Shown: positions 11,174 to 23,618 of the stretch, piece after piece | How the letters are laid out: the number at the start of each line of letters is the position of its first letter | Position numbering within the stretch: the first letter of the stretch is position 1 | Origin: Glaciozyma antarctica PI12 | Taxonomy: Eukaryota > Basidiomycota > Microbotryomycetes > Kriegeriales > Camptobasidiaceae | DNA length: 64,000 bases | Assembly: GCA_002917775.1 (NCBI GenBank) | Contig: KZ627150.1 | Span: 594,284 to 658,283, forward strand | Reading direction: 5' to 3' | Program-made: the position numbers and the translations under genes | The notes under the pieces: generated by a model | What the model saw: only the letters and a program-made list of their open reading frames with translations | Database searches by the model: none | Told to the model about the DNA's origin: nothing

Positions 11174-11463
11174 CTTGTTTAGATGGGAGGAGGGGTGAGG
11201 AAGGTGCTGGGGTTGTAGGGGAGTACTGGTTGAAGCTGCTTGAGCTGAGGAGGGAGAGGGAGGAAGAAGAGAGCAGCTGCTGCCAAAAAGTTGCGTCTTG
11301 ACCCAAGCTTCCCCTCGCCTCCTCCTCCGCTTGAACTCCTCAGGCTCAGCAGTGCACCTTTCCCCAGCGTAAGAGTGGACACAAATGAAGCAGCTTTCAC
11401 CAGAGAAGCGAGTCCTGCCGTCTAAATCTGCATCTTCGTTCCTCAACCGAGACTCGCGTCCCC

Positions 11464-12923
11464 CTACTCCGTCTTCTCAATCTTGCTCCCCTTCCTCCCC
11501 GCGTACCCCGTCCACGACTGCGCCCAATCTCACGTCAGAATCCTCCCTATTCCTCGCACACGCGCAAACTCACCTCATCAAACAACCCGACCGGTCCCTC
11601 GCTCCCAGCGACCTTAAGCGCCAACCAAGTCACCGCAGCCGTCATCCCACTCCCGCAAGTCGTGATGACACTCTTCTCTCCACCCTTGACCGCCTTCCAT
11701 CCTTCCTCGCCTAGCGTCTGGGTGAAGGCCTTCTCCAGCTCGGTCGGGGGGAGGAGAGTCGAATAAGGGGGAGTGGTGGTGGTGGGTGCGGAGAGGAGGG
11801 ATGAAAATGGGAGAGAGAGGGAGTGAGGGATATGGCCTGATGAAAGGCCTGCTCGGGGCTCGAGAGCGGTACCGTGGAACCTGTGCGATGGAGAGATTAG
11901 CGAACTCGCTCCCGCCGGTGCGAAGGAAGGAACTTACCTCGCTGCGGGTCGAGCATCGAGGATTGCTGCTCCTCCCTCGCTCTTCTCCGAGTTCTCAACG
12001 ACATCCTCGTAGCTCCTGATGAAGTTGGTATCGAACTCGGGCACAGGGTACTCGGTCATTCCTGCCTCCTCGATATCCGCGATGAAATAGCTCTCGACTC
12101 CAGGTCGCTTGTCGTACAAGAGGACCGAGAGGATAGGACCGTACGACGCCTTGACAAAGTCGGCTTCGTGAGGGTTGGGGTGCGAGGGAAGAGCCGTATC
12201 GACGGGGTTGCCCTCTGCGATCCAGCGCGGGAGACCACCATCGAGGATAGTGACGCTGCGGAGGGATCAGATTGAATCGCAAGAAGAAGGCTGCGAGCAT
12301 ACTTGTTGTGACCGAAAGCCTGGAAGCGAGATCAGCGAGGATCGGGAGGAGAGAGAGGGAGCGAACGTACCTTGAACGTGAACGCCGTGCGGGGCGCTGA
12401 GAAGACTCCAGCCGTATCGTACACTACCACATGTGACGAGCGCTCGATCCCCAACCTCGCTGCACACGGCATCAGCTCTCCCTCCCCATCCCTCCCCACG
12501 AAGCGGCTCACAGCACGCGTCGGCAAACATCTCGGCCGTAGGCATCATATGAGCGAGTCCGCGCTCGTCCTTGGTCGCGATAACGTCTACGCTCCAGAAG
12601 GCCGCGTTGGGGATCCGCTTGGTCTTATACTCGGCGAACGCGTTGCGAGGAGGGACGAGGTTGGGCATGTGCCATGAGGCGTCCAAGACGACCGGAGGCT
12701 TGTCGCTGGCGAGGAGGGAAGCTGCGAGAACCCGTTAGTGACTTGGGCAGAGCTGGGCTGGGCGCGCGGAGGTCGCGATCTGCGAGATGGGAGATGGGAG
12801 ATGGGGGAGCGATGGCTTACTGAGCTTGGAGGGGGTGATGAGGAGAGGAGCGGAGCTGGAGGTGGAGAGAGCGCGGGCTCCGATTGCCCTAAGGCTAGGC
12901 GCAGATAGGCGAGATCGAAGCAT
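11464..12923 (-). CDS. TUM1: Mitochondrial thiosulfate/3-mercaptopyruvate sulfurtransferase
   Basis: Two-domain rhodanese that passes sulfane sulfur from 3-mercaptopyruvate or thiosulfate to acceptors, for example for tRNA thiolation. The start at 12923 gives a mitochondrial-type presequence (MLRSRLSAPSLRAIGARALS). Domain 1 has VVLDASWHMP, IPNAAFWSVDVIATKD and SSHVVVYDTAGVFSAPRTAF. The linker is SILDGGLPRWIAEG. Domain 2 has AILDARPAARFHG, GLSSGHIPHSLSLPFSSLL and the catalytic loop VITTCGSGMTAA, with the active-site Cys. The C-terminus is LFDESWTGYAGRKGSKIEKTE. CGSG is closer to the mercaptopyruvate type. At least six introns. TUM1 is the yeast family name and is inferred. Confidence 0.85.
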
Positions 12924-13167
12924 CTTAGTGAGAGTTGAGTCAAGAATGGGAGGAAGAGAGCGAGTTACCTCAAGGAGTCAAACCCCTTGAGCACGCTCCG
13001 CAACTCGGTACTTCTATCGCAACTCGCTTCGAGTACTCAGCCAGCGCGGAGGCTTCGTAGCTTAAGGCTAAAGATTAAGCAGACGAGTGCTAGCGGAGAA
13101 CCCTTGACCAGTTCTTCTTCCGGCCGAAATACGATTATTGATCTCCCCTCCCCTCCCCCGCCCAAAT

Positions 13168-14222
<1,055 letters not shown>

Positions 14223-14408
14223 TCTTTTGGGAGCGATGGAAGTGATGAAGCGGCTCGGCTGGGGGTAACTGGGAGAAGGCTGGGCGTAGAGAGTTGCGGA
14301 GCGAAGGTAGGAGTCGAAACATAAGGAGCCCGAGGCGCTCGAGATTCTTCAGGCGGGCGGAGTGTGCTCTTGCTCTCCGTCCACACCCAGCCCGCCCCAG
14401 ACTCGAAA
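14223..14408. promoter_or_regulatory. Bidirectional promoter IDI1 / uS7m
   Basis: Only 186 bp separate the two divergent start codons, so both promoters must lie here or overlap the 5' ends. No TATA box or other recognised element was seen. Confidence 0.5.
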
Positions 14409-15096
14409 ATGTCTGCCCGTTTCGCGATTAGCAGAGTGACCAGGCAGCTGGCGTACTCGCGCTCGCTCTCAACAGCAACCGCCGCACCAACTCCAGCAGC
14501 CGCCCTCTCCGCCTTCGACAGCGCCCTCTCCGCCTCCTCCACCGCTCCCCTCCCCACCGACACCTCCTCCATCCTCCCGACCCGCCTTCCCCCACCCCCC
14601 TCTCTCACCCCCAGCACCGAAACTGCCCTCCTCCAAACCCTCGCTCGCCTGATCATGAAGTCGGGCAAACTCCCGCGCGCTCACACCCACCTCGCGACCT
14701 GCCTCTCCTCCCTCTCCCGCTCGACCTCCTCCCCGCCCGTCCCGATCCTCCAGCGTGCACTCGAGGTCGTCTCTCCCTCGATCCGTGTCGTCGGAAGGCG
14801 GAAGGGAACCAAGTCCCTCCCTACTCCTCAGCCTTTGACCGAGGAACAGCGGAGGCGCCAGGCGTGGAAGTGGATCGTCGAGGCGAGTGATAAGCGCCAG
14901 GGGAACGAGAAGGTGTTTGGGAAGCGGTTGGCGCAGGAGGTGTTGGCGGTGCTGGCGGGGCAGTCGGAGGCGATCAAGAAGAAGGAGGCGAGGTGCGTTG
15001 GGCGTCTTGGACAGAGTTAGCTGGTTGCTGATGTTGCTCACACGTTGCAGGCACATACAAGGAGTCACTGGGAGGGCGAACGTACCAAGGGGTTGA
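14409..15096 (+). CDS. RSM7: Mitochondrial small ribosomal subunit protein uS7m
   Basis: uS7 family protein of the mitochondrial ribosome; it binds the 3' major domain of the small rRNA. ATG 14409 opens an Arg/Ser-rich presequence (MSARFAISRVTRQLAYSRSL), then a low-complexity Ala/Pro linker. The uS7 core contains LARLIMKSGKLPRAHTHLAT, LQRALEVVSPSIRVVGRRKG, EQRRRQAWKWIVEASDKR and KVFGKRLAQEVLAVLAG. A single clear intron (GTGCGTTGG...TTGCAG, about 14994-15050) joins KKKEAR to HIQGVTGRANVPRG and the stop 15094-15096. It is shorter at the C-terminus than bacterial S7, as in other fungi. Confidence 0.88.
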
Positions 15097-15511
15097 GCAG
15101 GAGCGGGTGCGGAGGGATGTCAATGAGGTCGTTACTCGGAGCTCGCTCGATGCAGTGCCGTGGATGATGGCTGGCTGCTTGCCATCCCTCGCTTAGCAGG
15201 CTTGCTGGTGCTTCCTATGTTTTACGACTGTGCTTTGGGCGACTCACGGGAGCACCGAAAGGGATCTGGAGAGGAACGTCTCCATCGCAGCGCTTTCGCT
15301 CTCTCCGAGAGCTCCAGAATCTCACACGCCTTGTCCTGGAAGCTTCTGAAGATGTATCCTGCTCCGTACAGCTGCACCTGTCCCTTTTGCCTGCCCCAGA
15401 GACCTTCGCCTGAGCGAAGCCTTTCTCGATACTTCGCCGCCAACATTTTTGATCTCTTGCTTCCTCCTGTACTCCCTCCACCCACCTCACCTCTCCCACC
15501 TCTCCTTCAGT
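15097..15511. other. Intergenic region upstream of TUF1
   Basis: About 415 bp between the uS7m stop and the EF-Tu start, probably the TUF1 promoter and leader. A 70-80 codon frame on the minus strand (from about 15443) has no recognisable domain and is not called as a gene. Confidence 0.45.
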
Positions 15512-17445
15512 ATGCTCGCGCGCCCTGCCGTCCGCCGCCTTGCCGCCTCCGCCCGCCCCAACGTCGCAGCTCGTTCCAGTGCGTTTTGCTCCGAACTCCG
15601 ATCCATCTCAAAGCTCCCACTCACGCCCTCCTCCTCCCACGCAGTCTCCCTCACGGCCCGCCCCGTCGCCCCTCTCCGCTCCGCCATCGCCACCTGCCTT
15701 CTCTCCCGCTCCGCCCGTCCCGTCCTCCCCCTCCTCTCCCAGCTCCGTGCGTCCCTCCCCTCCCCTCCCTCCTCCTTTTAGCTAACCCCAGCTCCTCTTC
15801 GCAGCGGTCCGCACCGCCAGCTATGCTCCCGACACTGGAAAGTTCTCCCGCGACCTCCCTCATATGAACATTGGCACGATCGGGCACGTCGACCACGGCA
15901 AGACCACCCTCACAGCTGCGATCACCAAGGTCCTGGCTGAGGCGAGCGGCAAGGGAAAGGTTCTTGATTACAACATGATCGACAAGGCGCCCGAAGAGAA
16001 GGCGCGTGGTATCACGATCGCCACTGCTCACGTCGAGTACGAGACGGCGTGAGTTGGTCCTGACTTTTTGCTGCTGGTGGGAGGGAGGAGACTGGGACAG
16101 ACGCTAGCGCCTGGAAAGGGAGAGATGGGATGGGGGAAGGGCTGGTGGAGCAAGCTGCAGTGGGATTCAGGAGGACGGCTCGCTGACCCAGCTGCCTTCT
16201 CTCACAGCAACCGCCACTACGCTCACGTCGACTGCCCTGGTCACGCCGATTACGTGCGTTCTCCCCCTCCTACTGTCATTGAATCCGAGCTGATCAGCTT
16301 ACCCACTCAGATCAAGAACATGATCACTGGAGCCGCCCAGATGTGCGTTCGGAGCCGCGCGCATTCGGTCTGCTCTCCTACTCACCTCGCTACTCCACAG
16401 GGACGGAGGTATCATCGTCGTCTCGGCTTCGGACGGTCAGATGCCCCAGACTCGCGAGCACCTCCTCCTCGCGCGCCAGGTCGGAATCAAGAAGCTCGTC
16501 GTCTACATCAACAAGGTCGACCAGGTGGACGACCCTGAGATGCTCGAGCTCGTCGAGATGGAGATGCGTGACTTGCTCTCGACCTACGGGTTCGACGGCG
16601 AGGAGACTCCCATCGTCAAGGGTTCCGCACTGGCGGCGCTCGAGGACCGTGATCCTACCATCGGCAAGGAGAGTGTCCTCGAGCTCATGAAGCAGGTCGA
16701 CGAGTGGCTCGACCAGCCTCTTCGCGATCTCGAGAAGCCCTTCCTCATGCCCGTTGAGGACGTCTTCTCGATCCAGGGACGTGGAACCGTCGTTACTGGT
16801 CGCGTCGAGCGAGGAACGGTCCTCAAGGGAGCCGAGATTGAGATTGTCGGCATGGGCTCGCAGCTCAAGACCACTCTCACCGGTACCTTCCCGCCGTTAC
16901 TTCCATGACGGACGCAGCTGACGATCGAGACTCGTCGCAGGTATTGAGATGTTCCACAAGGAGCTCGACCGCGGAGAGGCTGGCGACAACATGGGCGCCC
17001 TCCTCCGTGGAGTCAAGCGCGAGCAGATCAAGCGAGGCATGGTCCTCGCCTTCCCTGGCTCCGTCAAGCCTTCTCGCAAGTTCGCCGCCTCGCTCTACGT
17101 CCTCACCAAGGAGGAGGGAGGTCGCTACACCCCCTTCATGAACAACTACCGCCCTCAGCTCTTCATTCGCACCTCCGACGTCACCGTCGGCTTGACGTTC
17201 CCCGAGGGAACCGAGAACATTGACGAGAAGATGGTCATGCCTGGAGATAACGTCGAGGTCTGGGGAGAGCTCGTGCACGAGATCGCGCTCGAGGTCGGGT
17301 CGAGGTTCACCCTTCGCGAGGGAGGAAAGACTGGTGCGTTCCTCTCACTCTCTTCTCTTTCGTACAGAGCGCTGATTGCGATGCGCGTGCAGTTGGTACT
17401 GGAATCGTCACCGCCCTTATGGACGCCCCCAAGAAGCTCAAGTAG
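15512..17445 (+). CDS. TUF1: Mitochondrial elongation factor Tu
   Basis: GTPase that delivers aminoacyl-tRNA to the mitochondrial ribosome. ATG 15512 starts a long Arg/Ser/Ala presequence ([20 protein letters not shown]), then [19 protein letters not shown]. GTPase motifs: G1 [10 protein letters not shown]; switch region [18 protein letters not shown]3 DCPGHADY; G4 NKVD; G5-like GSALAAL. Domain 2 includes [19 protein letters not shown]. Domain 3 includes [17 protein letters not shown] and FTLREGGKT, then [17 protein letters not shown] and TAG 17443-17445. Six or so introns, with short exons around the G3 motif (the [11 protein letters not shown] exon is about 32 nt). Confidence 0.95.
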
Positions 17446-17940
17446 ATTTCGTCGTTCGACCCCCTCCGCATTACTATACCTTCCCCTCCTCCTCACGATG
17501 TCGCATCATCGCCTGTAACCCCACTCTGCAGACCCCCAAAATCACCGCTCAATCCATCAGCGTTATCCTAGATCCATTGCTCTCGTTACGTTGGAGATTC
17601 GAGAGAAGAGCAAACGCGAGCAGGGAACACGAGCAGAGAATCCAGAGCCGCGAACGACTCCGCACACAATCGCGAGGAGAGCCGCAGCAGCGCCCCGTCG
17701 ACTCCCTCGCGCACTACGAAACAGCCAGCCTCTCTCCACGAAAACTCCTCTGCAAACGCTCATGTCGGAAGCAACCTCATCCATTCCACCCCTTCCCGCA
17801 ACTGCCCCTTCTCCCCCAGCCCATAATCGTACCATAAGGCATGCGAGAAGTCGATCCAGGTCGGGAGAGTCGGAAGAGGTGAAGGAGAGGGAGGGAGGAG
17901 GCGGAGGTCGAAGGCAAGGGAAGAAGAACGAAGGGGTGGT
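17446..17940. other. Convergent intergenic region TUF1 / RPL31
   Basis: About 495 bp between two stop codons that face each other. It holds both 3' UTRs. An Arg/Ser/Pro-rich plus-strand frame at 17591-17944 looks like compositional noise. Confidence 0.45.
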
Positions 17941-18557
17941 TTAAGCCTCCTCGGTGTCGACAACGGTGGTCTGGAGTCCCTGCGTGCGCGAATGGAGTTA
18001 GCAGGAGGAGGGAGGAGGAGCGGAGACAGGCACGGACCTTGAAGTCCTTGGTGGGGACGTGGGTCGCGAAGGTGTAAAGCTTCTCGTCGTCCTTGGCATC
18101 CTCATCATCGTTACGGCGGCCTGTAGAGCGTAAGCGTGTCAGCTGCTGTCCCGTCGCTGTCGCCCTCCCTCCCTGCGCCTGCTCCCACTCGCTCCGTCCT
18201 CCCCGCCTCCACCAAGGAACGCCGACTCACGCTGCAGTCTCACGCGAATGCGGTGGGGCACGTTCTTGATTCCCTTGTCCCAGATGGCGGCGTTCAAAGC
18301 GGCGTCGATCAAGACCTTCTTGGTGCCCATCTGCTTCTGGGCGAACTTCTTCACAGCCTTGACGGCAACGGGCGCGCGCTGTCATCGCCTCGTCAGCTCC
18401 CTGTCCCTCCGAATCAACTGCAACGAGCGAGAGGAGACGTACGTGCTTGAAGCCGTGGCCGTGGACGCGGGTGTGGAGGTGGATGGTGTACTCGCGGGCA
18501 ACGACGTCCGAGAGCGCCGATCGCTGCTTACGCTCAGTGTTCTTTCCAGCGGCCATT
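17941..18557 (-). CDS. RPL31: 60S ribosomal protein eL31
   Basis: Cytosolic large-subunit protein near the peptide exit tunnel. Exons from 18557 give [112 protein letters not shown] and [12 protein letters not shown], with TAA at 17941-17943. The order and length (about 125 residues) match eL31 throughout. Three introns with GTACGT/GTGAGT-type donors and CTGAC branches. It is divergent from SPT5. Confidence 0.95.
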
Positions 18558-19072
18558 TTAGAGAAGCTGTAAGGGGGGAGAGAGAGGCGTAGGGTCAGCA
18601 CCTCGTCCTCCTAGAGCAAATTGGCGTTGGGTTCTCCCTTCCCCCCTCCCTCGGGCCCAGCCTCCTCTTCCGCCTCCTCCCAAGCGAGCAGCCGTTCCCC
18701 CTGTACCCCTCTAGAAGCAGATCCTGTCCCTGCCCTTCCTCCTCCGTCTCTAGACTGGCGTCCTGCGAATATCGACCGAAATCATCGGCTTGGAGTCGGA
18801 GGTCGCTGGAGGAGGGGGATTCGTTCGGGGTCGGCTGGACGGACTCGGCTAGGATGCTCTGCTGGTACGGACGGGCGCCTTACGTTCTGGAACGGAGTAA
18901 CACGGGGAAAGGAGCTCTTGAAGAGCGGAAGAGTTTGCATCTCGTCGGGCCCCCCCTCGCTCGGGGTCAACCTTCCGCAAAGGTTGGCCCCAAAACCCCG
19001 ACCTCCTCCCCCTCCCCCCTCGCCACAACTCCCTCCCCTCCACCCCCAAGCAGCCACTGGAAAGCGGACCAC
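18558..19072. promoter_or_regulatory. Divergent region RPL31 / SPT5
   Basis: About 515 bp between the divergent starts. An ATG at 18854 is in frame with SPT5 and would add a Pro/Ser-rich extension of about 73 residues. I prefer ATG 19073 because the upstream part has no family similarity that I can see. Confidence 0.45.
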
Positions 19073-22000
19073 ATGGACTTGGATCCATCCGACCGCTACG
19101 CTCGCGAGGAGTCTGGTTTCGCAGACGACGCTTCGACGGTCGCCGACGAGGACGAACGTCAAGTCCTCCCCCTACCGCGCAAGAGCTTGACAGAGATCGA
19201 GGACGACGGCGCGGATGAAGAGGAGGACGCGAATGGAGGTGGCGAGGCGGACGACGCGGACGAGGATGGCGAGGACGAGGAGGACGAAGAGGAGGAGGTA
19301 AGTTCGAGCTACCTCAACCAAGGGCGCCGGAGCTGACTTGTGCGTGCGCCAGGAATCGGACCGACCCAAGAAGAAGAAGGTACGTGTGGTGCTAGGAGCT
19401 GAGGGGAGCGAACGGAACGGCCGCTGACCCTCTCCTCGCGTCCCAACAGCGGAGGAAGCGCGCCGGCAACCAGTTCCTCGATATCGAAGCCGACGTCGAC
19501 GAGGACGAGGATGAGGAGGAGGACGAGGGAGAGGAGGGTTTCCTGGCACCAATGGGTGCGCACAGCTCGGCTCGCGTTAGCCCTCGCAGCACTGACGGCG
19601 CGACCTAGACGACTTCATCACGAACAAGAAGGAACCTCGCCAGCGCCTCGCTCTGGGCGCCCTGCCCGCCGACGAGGACTTTGGCGACTACGAGGAGGGA
19701 GATGGGGATGCTTCGCACAGGCGGCTGGATCAGGCGGCGAGTCGCGCCAAGGATAAGGAGGCGGCAGCCATCGCGGCGGGCTTCCACGACCGCTACGGCA
19801 AGGCGCGTTACGACACGGAGGGGATGGAGGAGTGGGCACCCAAGGCGCTCCTTATGCCTGGAGTGAACGACCCGAGCATCTGGGGTATCAAGTGCAAGGT
19901 GAGATGGCGCGCGACGAGGGAGGAGCAACGAGGGAGCTGACTTGGTCCCCACTCACCAGATTGGCCGCGAACGAGACCTTGTCCTCTCCCTCTCCCGCAA
20001 AGCCGCCGCTCTCGCCGCATCCGACAACGCCGCACCTCTCCAGATCATCTCGGCCTTCCAGCGCGACTCGATCAAGGGCTACATCTACGTCGAAGCTCGC
20101 TCCGAGGCACACGTCCGAACCGCCATCAACGGTCTCATCGGCGTCTATTCGGGATCAGCCGGCGGAGTCTTCCTTGTCGACATCGATGAGATGCCCGATG
20201 CCCGACAAGACGAAACAGAAGAAGGTCGAGATCGTCCCTGGCAGCTGGGTCCGCATCAAGCGTGGCAAGTACGCGGGCGATCTCGCGCAAATCGTCGACC
20301 TTAGCGAGAACGGCGAGGACGTCGCGCTCAAGTTCATCCCTCGTATCGACCTCACGCCCAAGGACGAGCATCTCATGACGGGGAGCGACGGGAAGAAGCG
20401 CAAGAAGGGCGCCGCCACTCCTCTCGCCTTCCGCCCTCCTCAACGCTTCTTCAACCCCGAAGAGATTGGCAAGATCTACGGCTCGAAGGAGGTTTCGAAG
20501 CGTCAAGGCGGCATCCTCCTCTTCCGCAACGACACGTACAAGGATGGCTACTGCGAGAAGGACATCAAGCTCTCGGGCCTTACGATCGAAGACGTTCAGC
20601 CAACCCTCGACGAGCTCACGCGCTTCGTCGGCGAGTCGGGAGCGAAGGGCGTCGACGGCGAAGGCGGACTCGACTTCTCGCACATCGCCGAAGCGGCGCG
20701 CAAGGCGGCGAAGAGCATCCTTCAGCCTGGAGATCACGTCGAGATTTACGAGGGCGACCAGCGCGGGATTCACGGAAAGGTCGACTCGATCTCGAACGAC
20801 GTCGTCCTGATCACGCCGCACGAGGACCTCAACCTCGGAGATCGTAAGGTCGAGGTGCAGGCGAGGAGCGTGAGGAAGCATTTCAAGGCCGGAGATCACG
20901 TCAAGGTGATGGACGGCACGAACGTGGACGAGACCGGACTCGTCGTCGAGGTCAAAAACGACGTCGTCACCTTCCTCAGCGACCTCAGCATGCAGGAGGT
21001 CACCGTCTTCTCGAAGGACGTGCGCGAGGCGGCAGAGGTTGGGAGTGGGGTCAACGTCATTGGGCAGTACGAGCTGCACGATCTCGTACAACTCGAGTGC
21101 GTTCAGTTCTGTCTCCGTATCCTGCCTCGTTTGTTGACATCTCGGCCTCTTCGCACAGCATGCAGACGACCGGAGTCATCTTCAAGATCGAGCGAGACAC
21201 CTTCCGCATCCTCGACCAGTCGGGCACCGTTCGTTCGCTCAAGCCGAGCCAGATCGGCATCAAGGCCAACTCTCGCAACGCCGTCGCCACCGACCAAGAC
21301 GGCTACAACATCGTCGCTGGGGACGAGATGAAGGAAGCTGGCACTGTGCGTTCTCTTTCCGTTCTTTCGCGCGCTCCCTGCTGATGATGCTTCGCAGACC
21401 ATGCGCGAAGGCCGCACGGGTCGAGTCCTTCACGTCTACCGCGCCATGTTCGCCTTCCTCTACAACCGCAAGATTGTCGAGAACGGCGGAGTCTTCGTCA
21501 CCTACGCCCGCGCTCTCGTCTCGACCGCTCCGAAGGGAGCGTCTCTGAAGGCGAAGCTCGGGCAAGGGCTGAACCCCGATCGTTTTGCTCCTGCGCCCGC
21601 CGTCAACGCGGGAGCCAACGGTCGACCCGATGGGAGGATCCACCGCAAGGTCTCGGTCACAAGGGGAGCGTACAAGGGTTATGCAGGCGTCATCAAGGAC
21701 GTGACAGGGGGGACGGCTCGCGTCGAGTTGCACACAAACAGCAAGGTCATCACCATCAGTCTCGAGCATATCAAGGAGCAGAAGTGCGTTCGTTCCGTTC
21801 TCCTCTTCGTTTCGTCGCCTGATGTCGAGCTCGCAGGTCCGACGGAACCCTCGTCCCCCTTCTCGAACGCTCTCAAAACGCCTCGTACGGCGGCTCCTCG
21901 TCCTACGGCGGCGCCGGAGGATCCCGACCCAACTTCAACCGCGAGGACTCGAGCTTCTCCACCTCTTCCAACACCGCCTCACTCGGCTCGTCTCGAACTC

Positions 22001-23437
22001 CCTTCCCCAATTCCGGATTCTCCGGAGGACGAACGCCCGCTCCTGGTCAGTACTCGGGAGGGCGGACGCCTGCGCCACAGTACTCGGGAGGGAGGACGCC
22101 TGCGCCTGGGACTGGCGATTCGTCCTCGAGCGCGTGGGATGCCTCTGGCAGGACTCCCGCGTACACACCTAACGACGGAGCTCCTTGTGAGTCCTTTCGC
22201 GGGCGTCTCGAGGCGTGCTCCGCTAACGAAGATCGCCTCGTCGCAGCTGCCTGGAACGCCTCCTCTCGCACTCCCGCCCACCCCTCTTCCTCCTCCGACG
22301 CGTGGAACGCCTCCTCCCGCACTCCTCATCACCATCACCAGCTACGGCGACGAGACGCCAGCCGCTTCCGACCCTCGCGGCTCGACCTCTGCCCCCGCGT
22401 ACGGCGCAAAGAGCAGCTACATTGGCCGATCGGACCGCGCAGGGGAACCGCAGAGCGCTCCCACTCCGGGAACGGCTGGGCGAGGAGACTGGGGGAACGA
22501 CTGGGACGAACCGACGCCAGCTTCGGCTCCTACTCCTGGTGCGACGGTGCGCTCTTCTCTCTTGACTTATAATGCGGCCTTGTTTGCGATTGTGCTGACG
22601 TGTCAGTCGCCGCAGGGATCTCGCGACTACCCGGCCTACCAACCCAAAACTCATTACGACGCTCCCACGCCCGGAGCTCCTACTCCGGCTCCCTACTCCC
22701 ACTCCTACAGCGCTCCCACCCCTGCATCGTACGGCGCAGCACCTACTCCCGCAGCGTACGGCGGCGCGCCCACTCCCGCAGCGTACGGAGCTCCTACCCC
22801 CAGCGCCAACTTCGCCGCCCCTACGCCGCACAGCCAGACTCCTGGCGCATACGGCGGATCGGCGTCGACGCCAGGGAACGCGTACACGCCTGGGAATTAT
22901 GCGGGAGCGGCGACGACGGCGGCGCAACCGCTTGAGTACCAGCAGCGCGCGCAGGAGCAGTCGAGGTTGCCGCCAGATTGGGCGGTGCCGGGATTGAGGG
23001 CGCACTTTGTCAAGTCGAGCTTCCAGAACGGACGACTGGACGATCAGAATGGTGCGTTTGCTCGCTCTCGTGCTCGATGGGGAGGAAAGCTGATTGGGTT
23101 CTGTTCGTGAGCAGCGGTCGTTCTGTCGAGTCAGAGTGGACTTTGCAACGTCAAGCTCGAATCGACGGGAGAGCCAGTGAACGCGGTGCCGTGGAGCTAT
23201 CTCCTGCCCATTCCTCCGACGAAGCCTTCGGACATGGTGATCGGTGCGTCCTCCATCTTCCTCTCCTTTGATGCGATCTTCTGAACTTCCTTTGCGACAG
23301 TGCTCGGAGGACCGAATCGTGGGATCCAGGCGGAGACCTTGTCACGAGACGGGAACGAGTGGATGGTTCGCTACCTCAGCCCGCCCGTCAACGGGTCCAA
23401 CATTCTCGAGGCGGCGATTCTTGGAGTGTTGGCGTAG
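19073..23437 (+). CDS. SPT5: Transcription elongation factor Spt5
   Basis: DSIF subunit that, with Spt4, clamps RNA polymerase II and recruits capping and 3'-end factors. From MDLDPSDRYAREE it has a very acidic N-terminus, a 27-nt exon coding ESDRPKKKK, the NGN domain (IISAFQRDSIKGYIYVEARS, GVFLVDIDEMPD), then several KOW modules (PGSWVRIKRGKYAGDLAQIV, LQPGDHVEIYEGDQRGIHGK, FKAGDHVKVMDGTNVDETGL, VTRGAYKGYAGVIKD). Next is a C-terminal repeat region with AWNASSRTP and APTPAAYGG-type units, and a last KOW-like end (MVIVLGGPNRGIQAETLSRD). The stop is TAG 23435-23437. Two phase breaks occur: a 7-bp tandem repeat (ATGCCCG twice, 20191-20204) right after the NGN domain, and a +1 change near 22321-22342 in the repeat region. 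SPT5 is essential in studied fungi, so sequence error is likely. Confidence 0.92.
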
Positions 23438-23618
23438 CTTTCTTTTCTTGGATGCTCTTGATGAATCGTAGCCCCCGTTGTACTTGGTTATTCAAAGTAA
23501 CGAGAACTGAGAAAGACGCCCACAACCTCCTCGCTGAATTTTTCACTCAAAGTCCCACCTCCAAGCCTTGGGCTGCATCTCCCCTGCCCATATCATCCAC
23601 TCGTATCCTCTCGCAAAG

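Noticed and set aside
15222-15443. Minus-strand frame of 70-80 codons starting MLAAKYRERL
   Set aside because: Reads somewhat like protein but has no upstream exon, domain or clear promoter; kept only as a note.
20135-21091. 318-codon minus-strand frame over SPT5
   Set aside because: Mirror image of the KOW-domain exons; no family similarity.
22282-22350. A possible 40-nt intron in the SPT5 repeat region (GTGGAA...CACCAG)
   Set aside because: It would restore the frame but removes a clear AWNASSRTP repeat and has no CTGAC or CTAAC motif.
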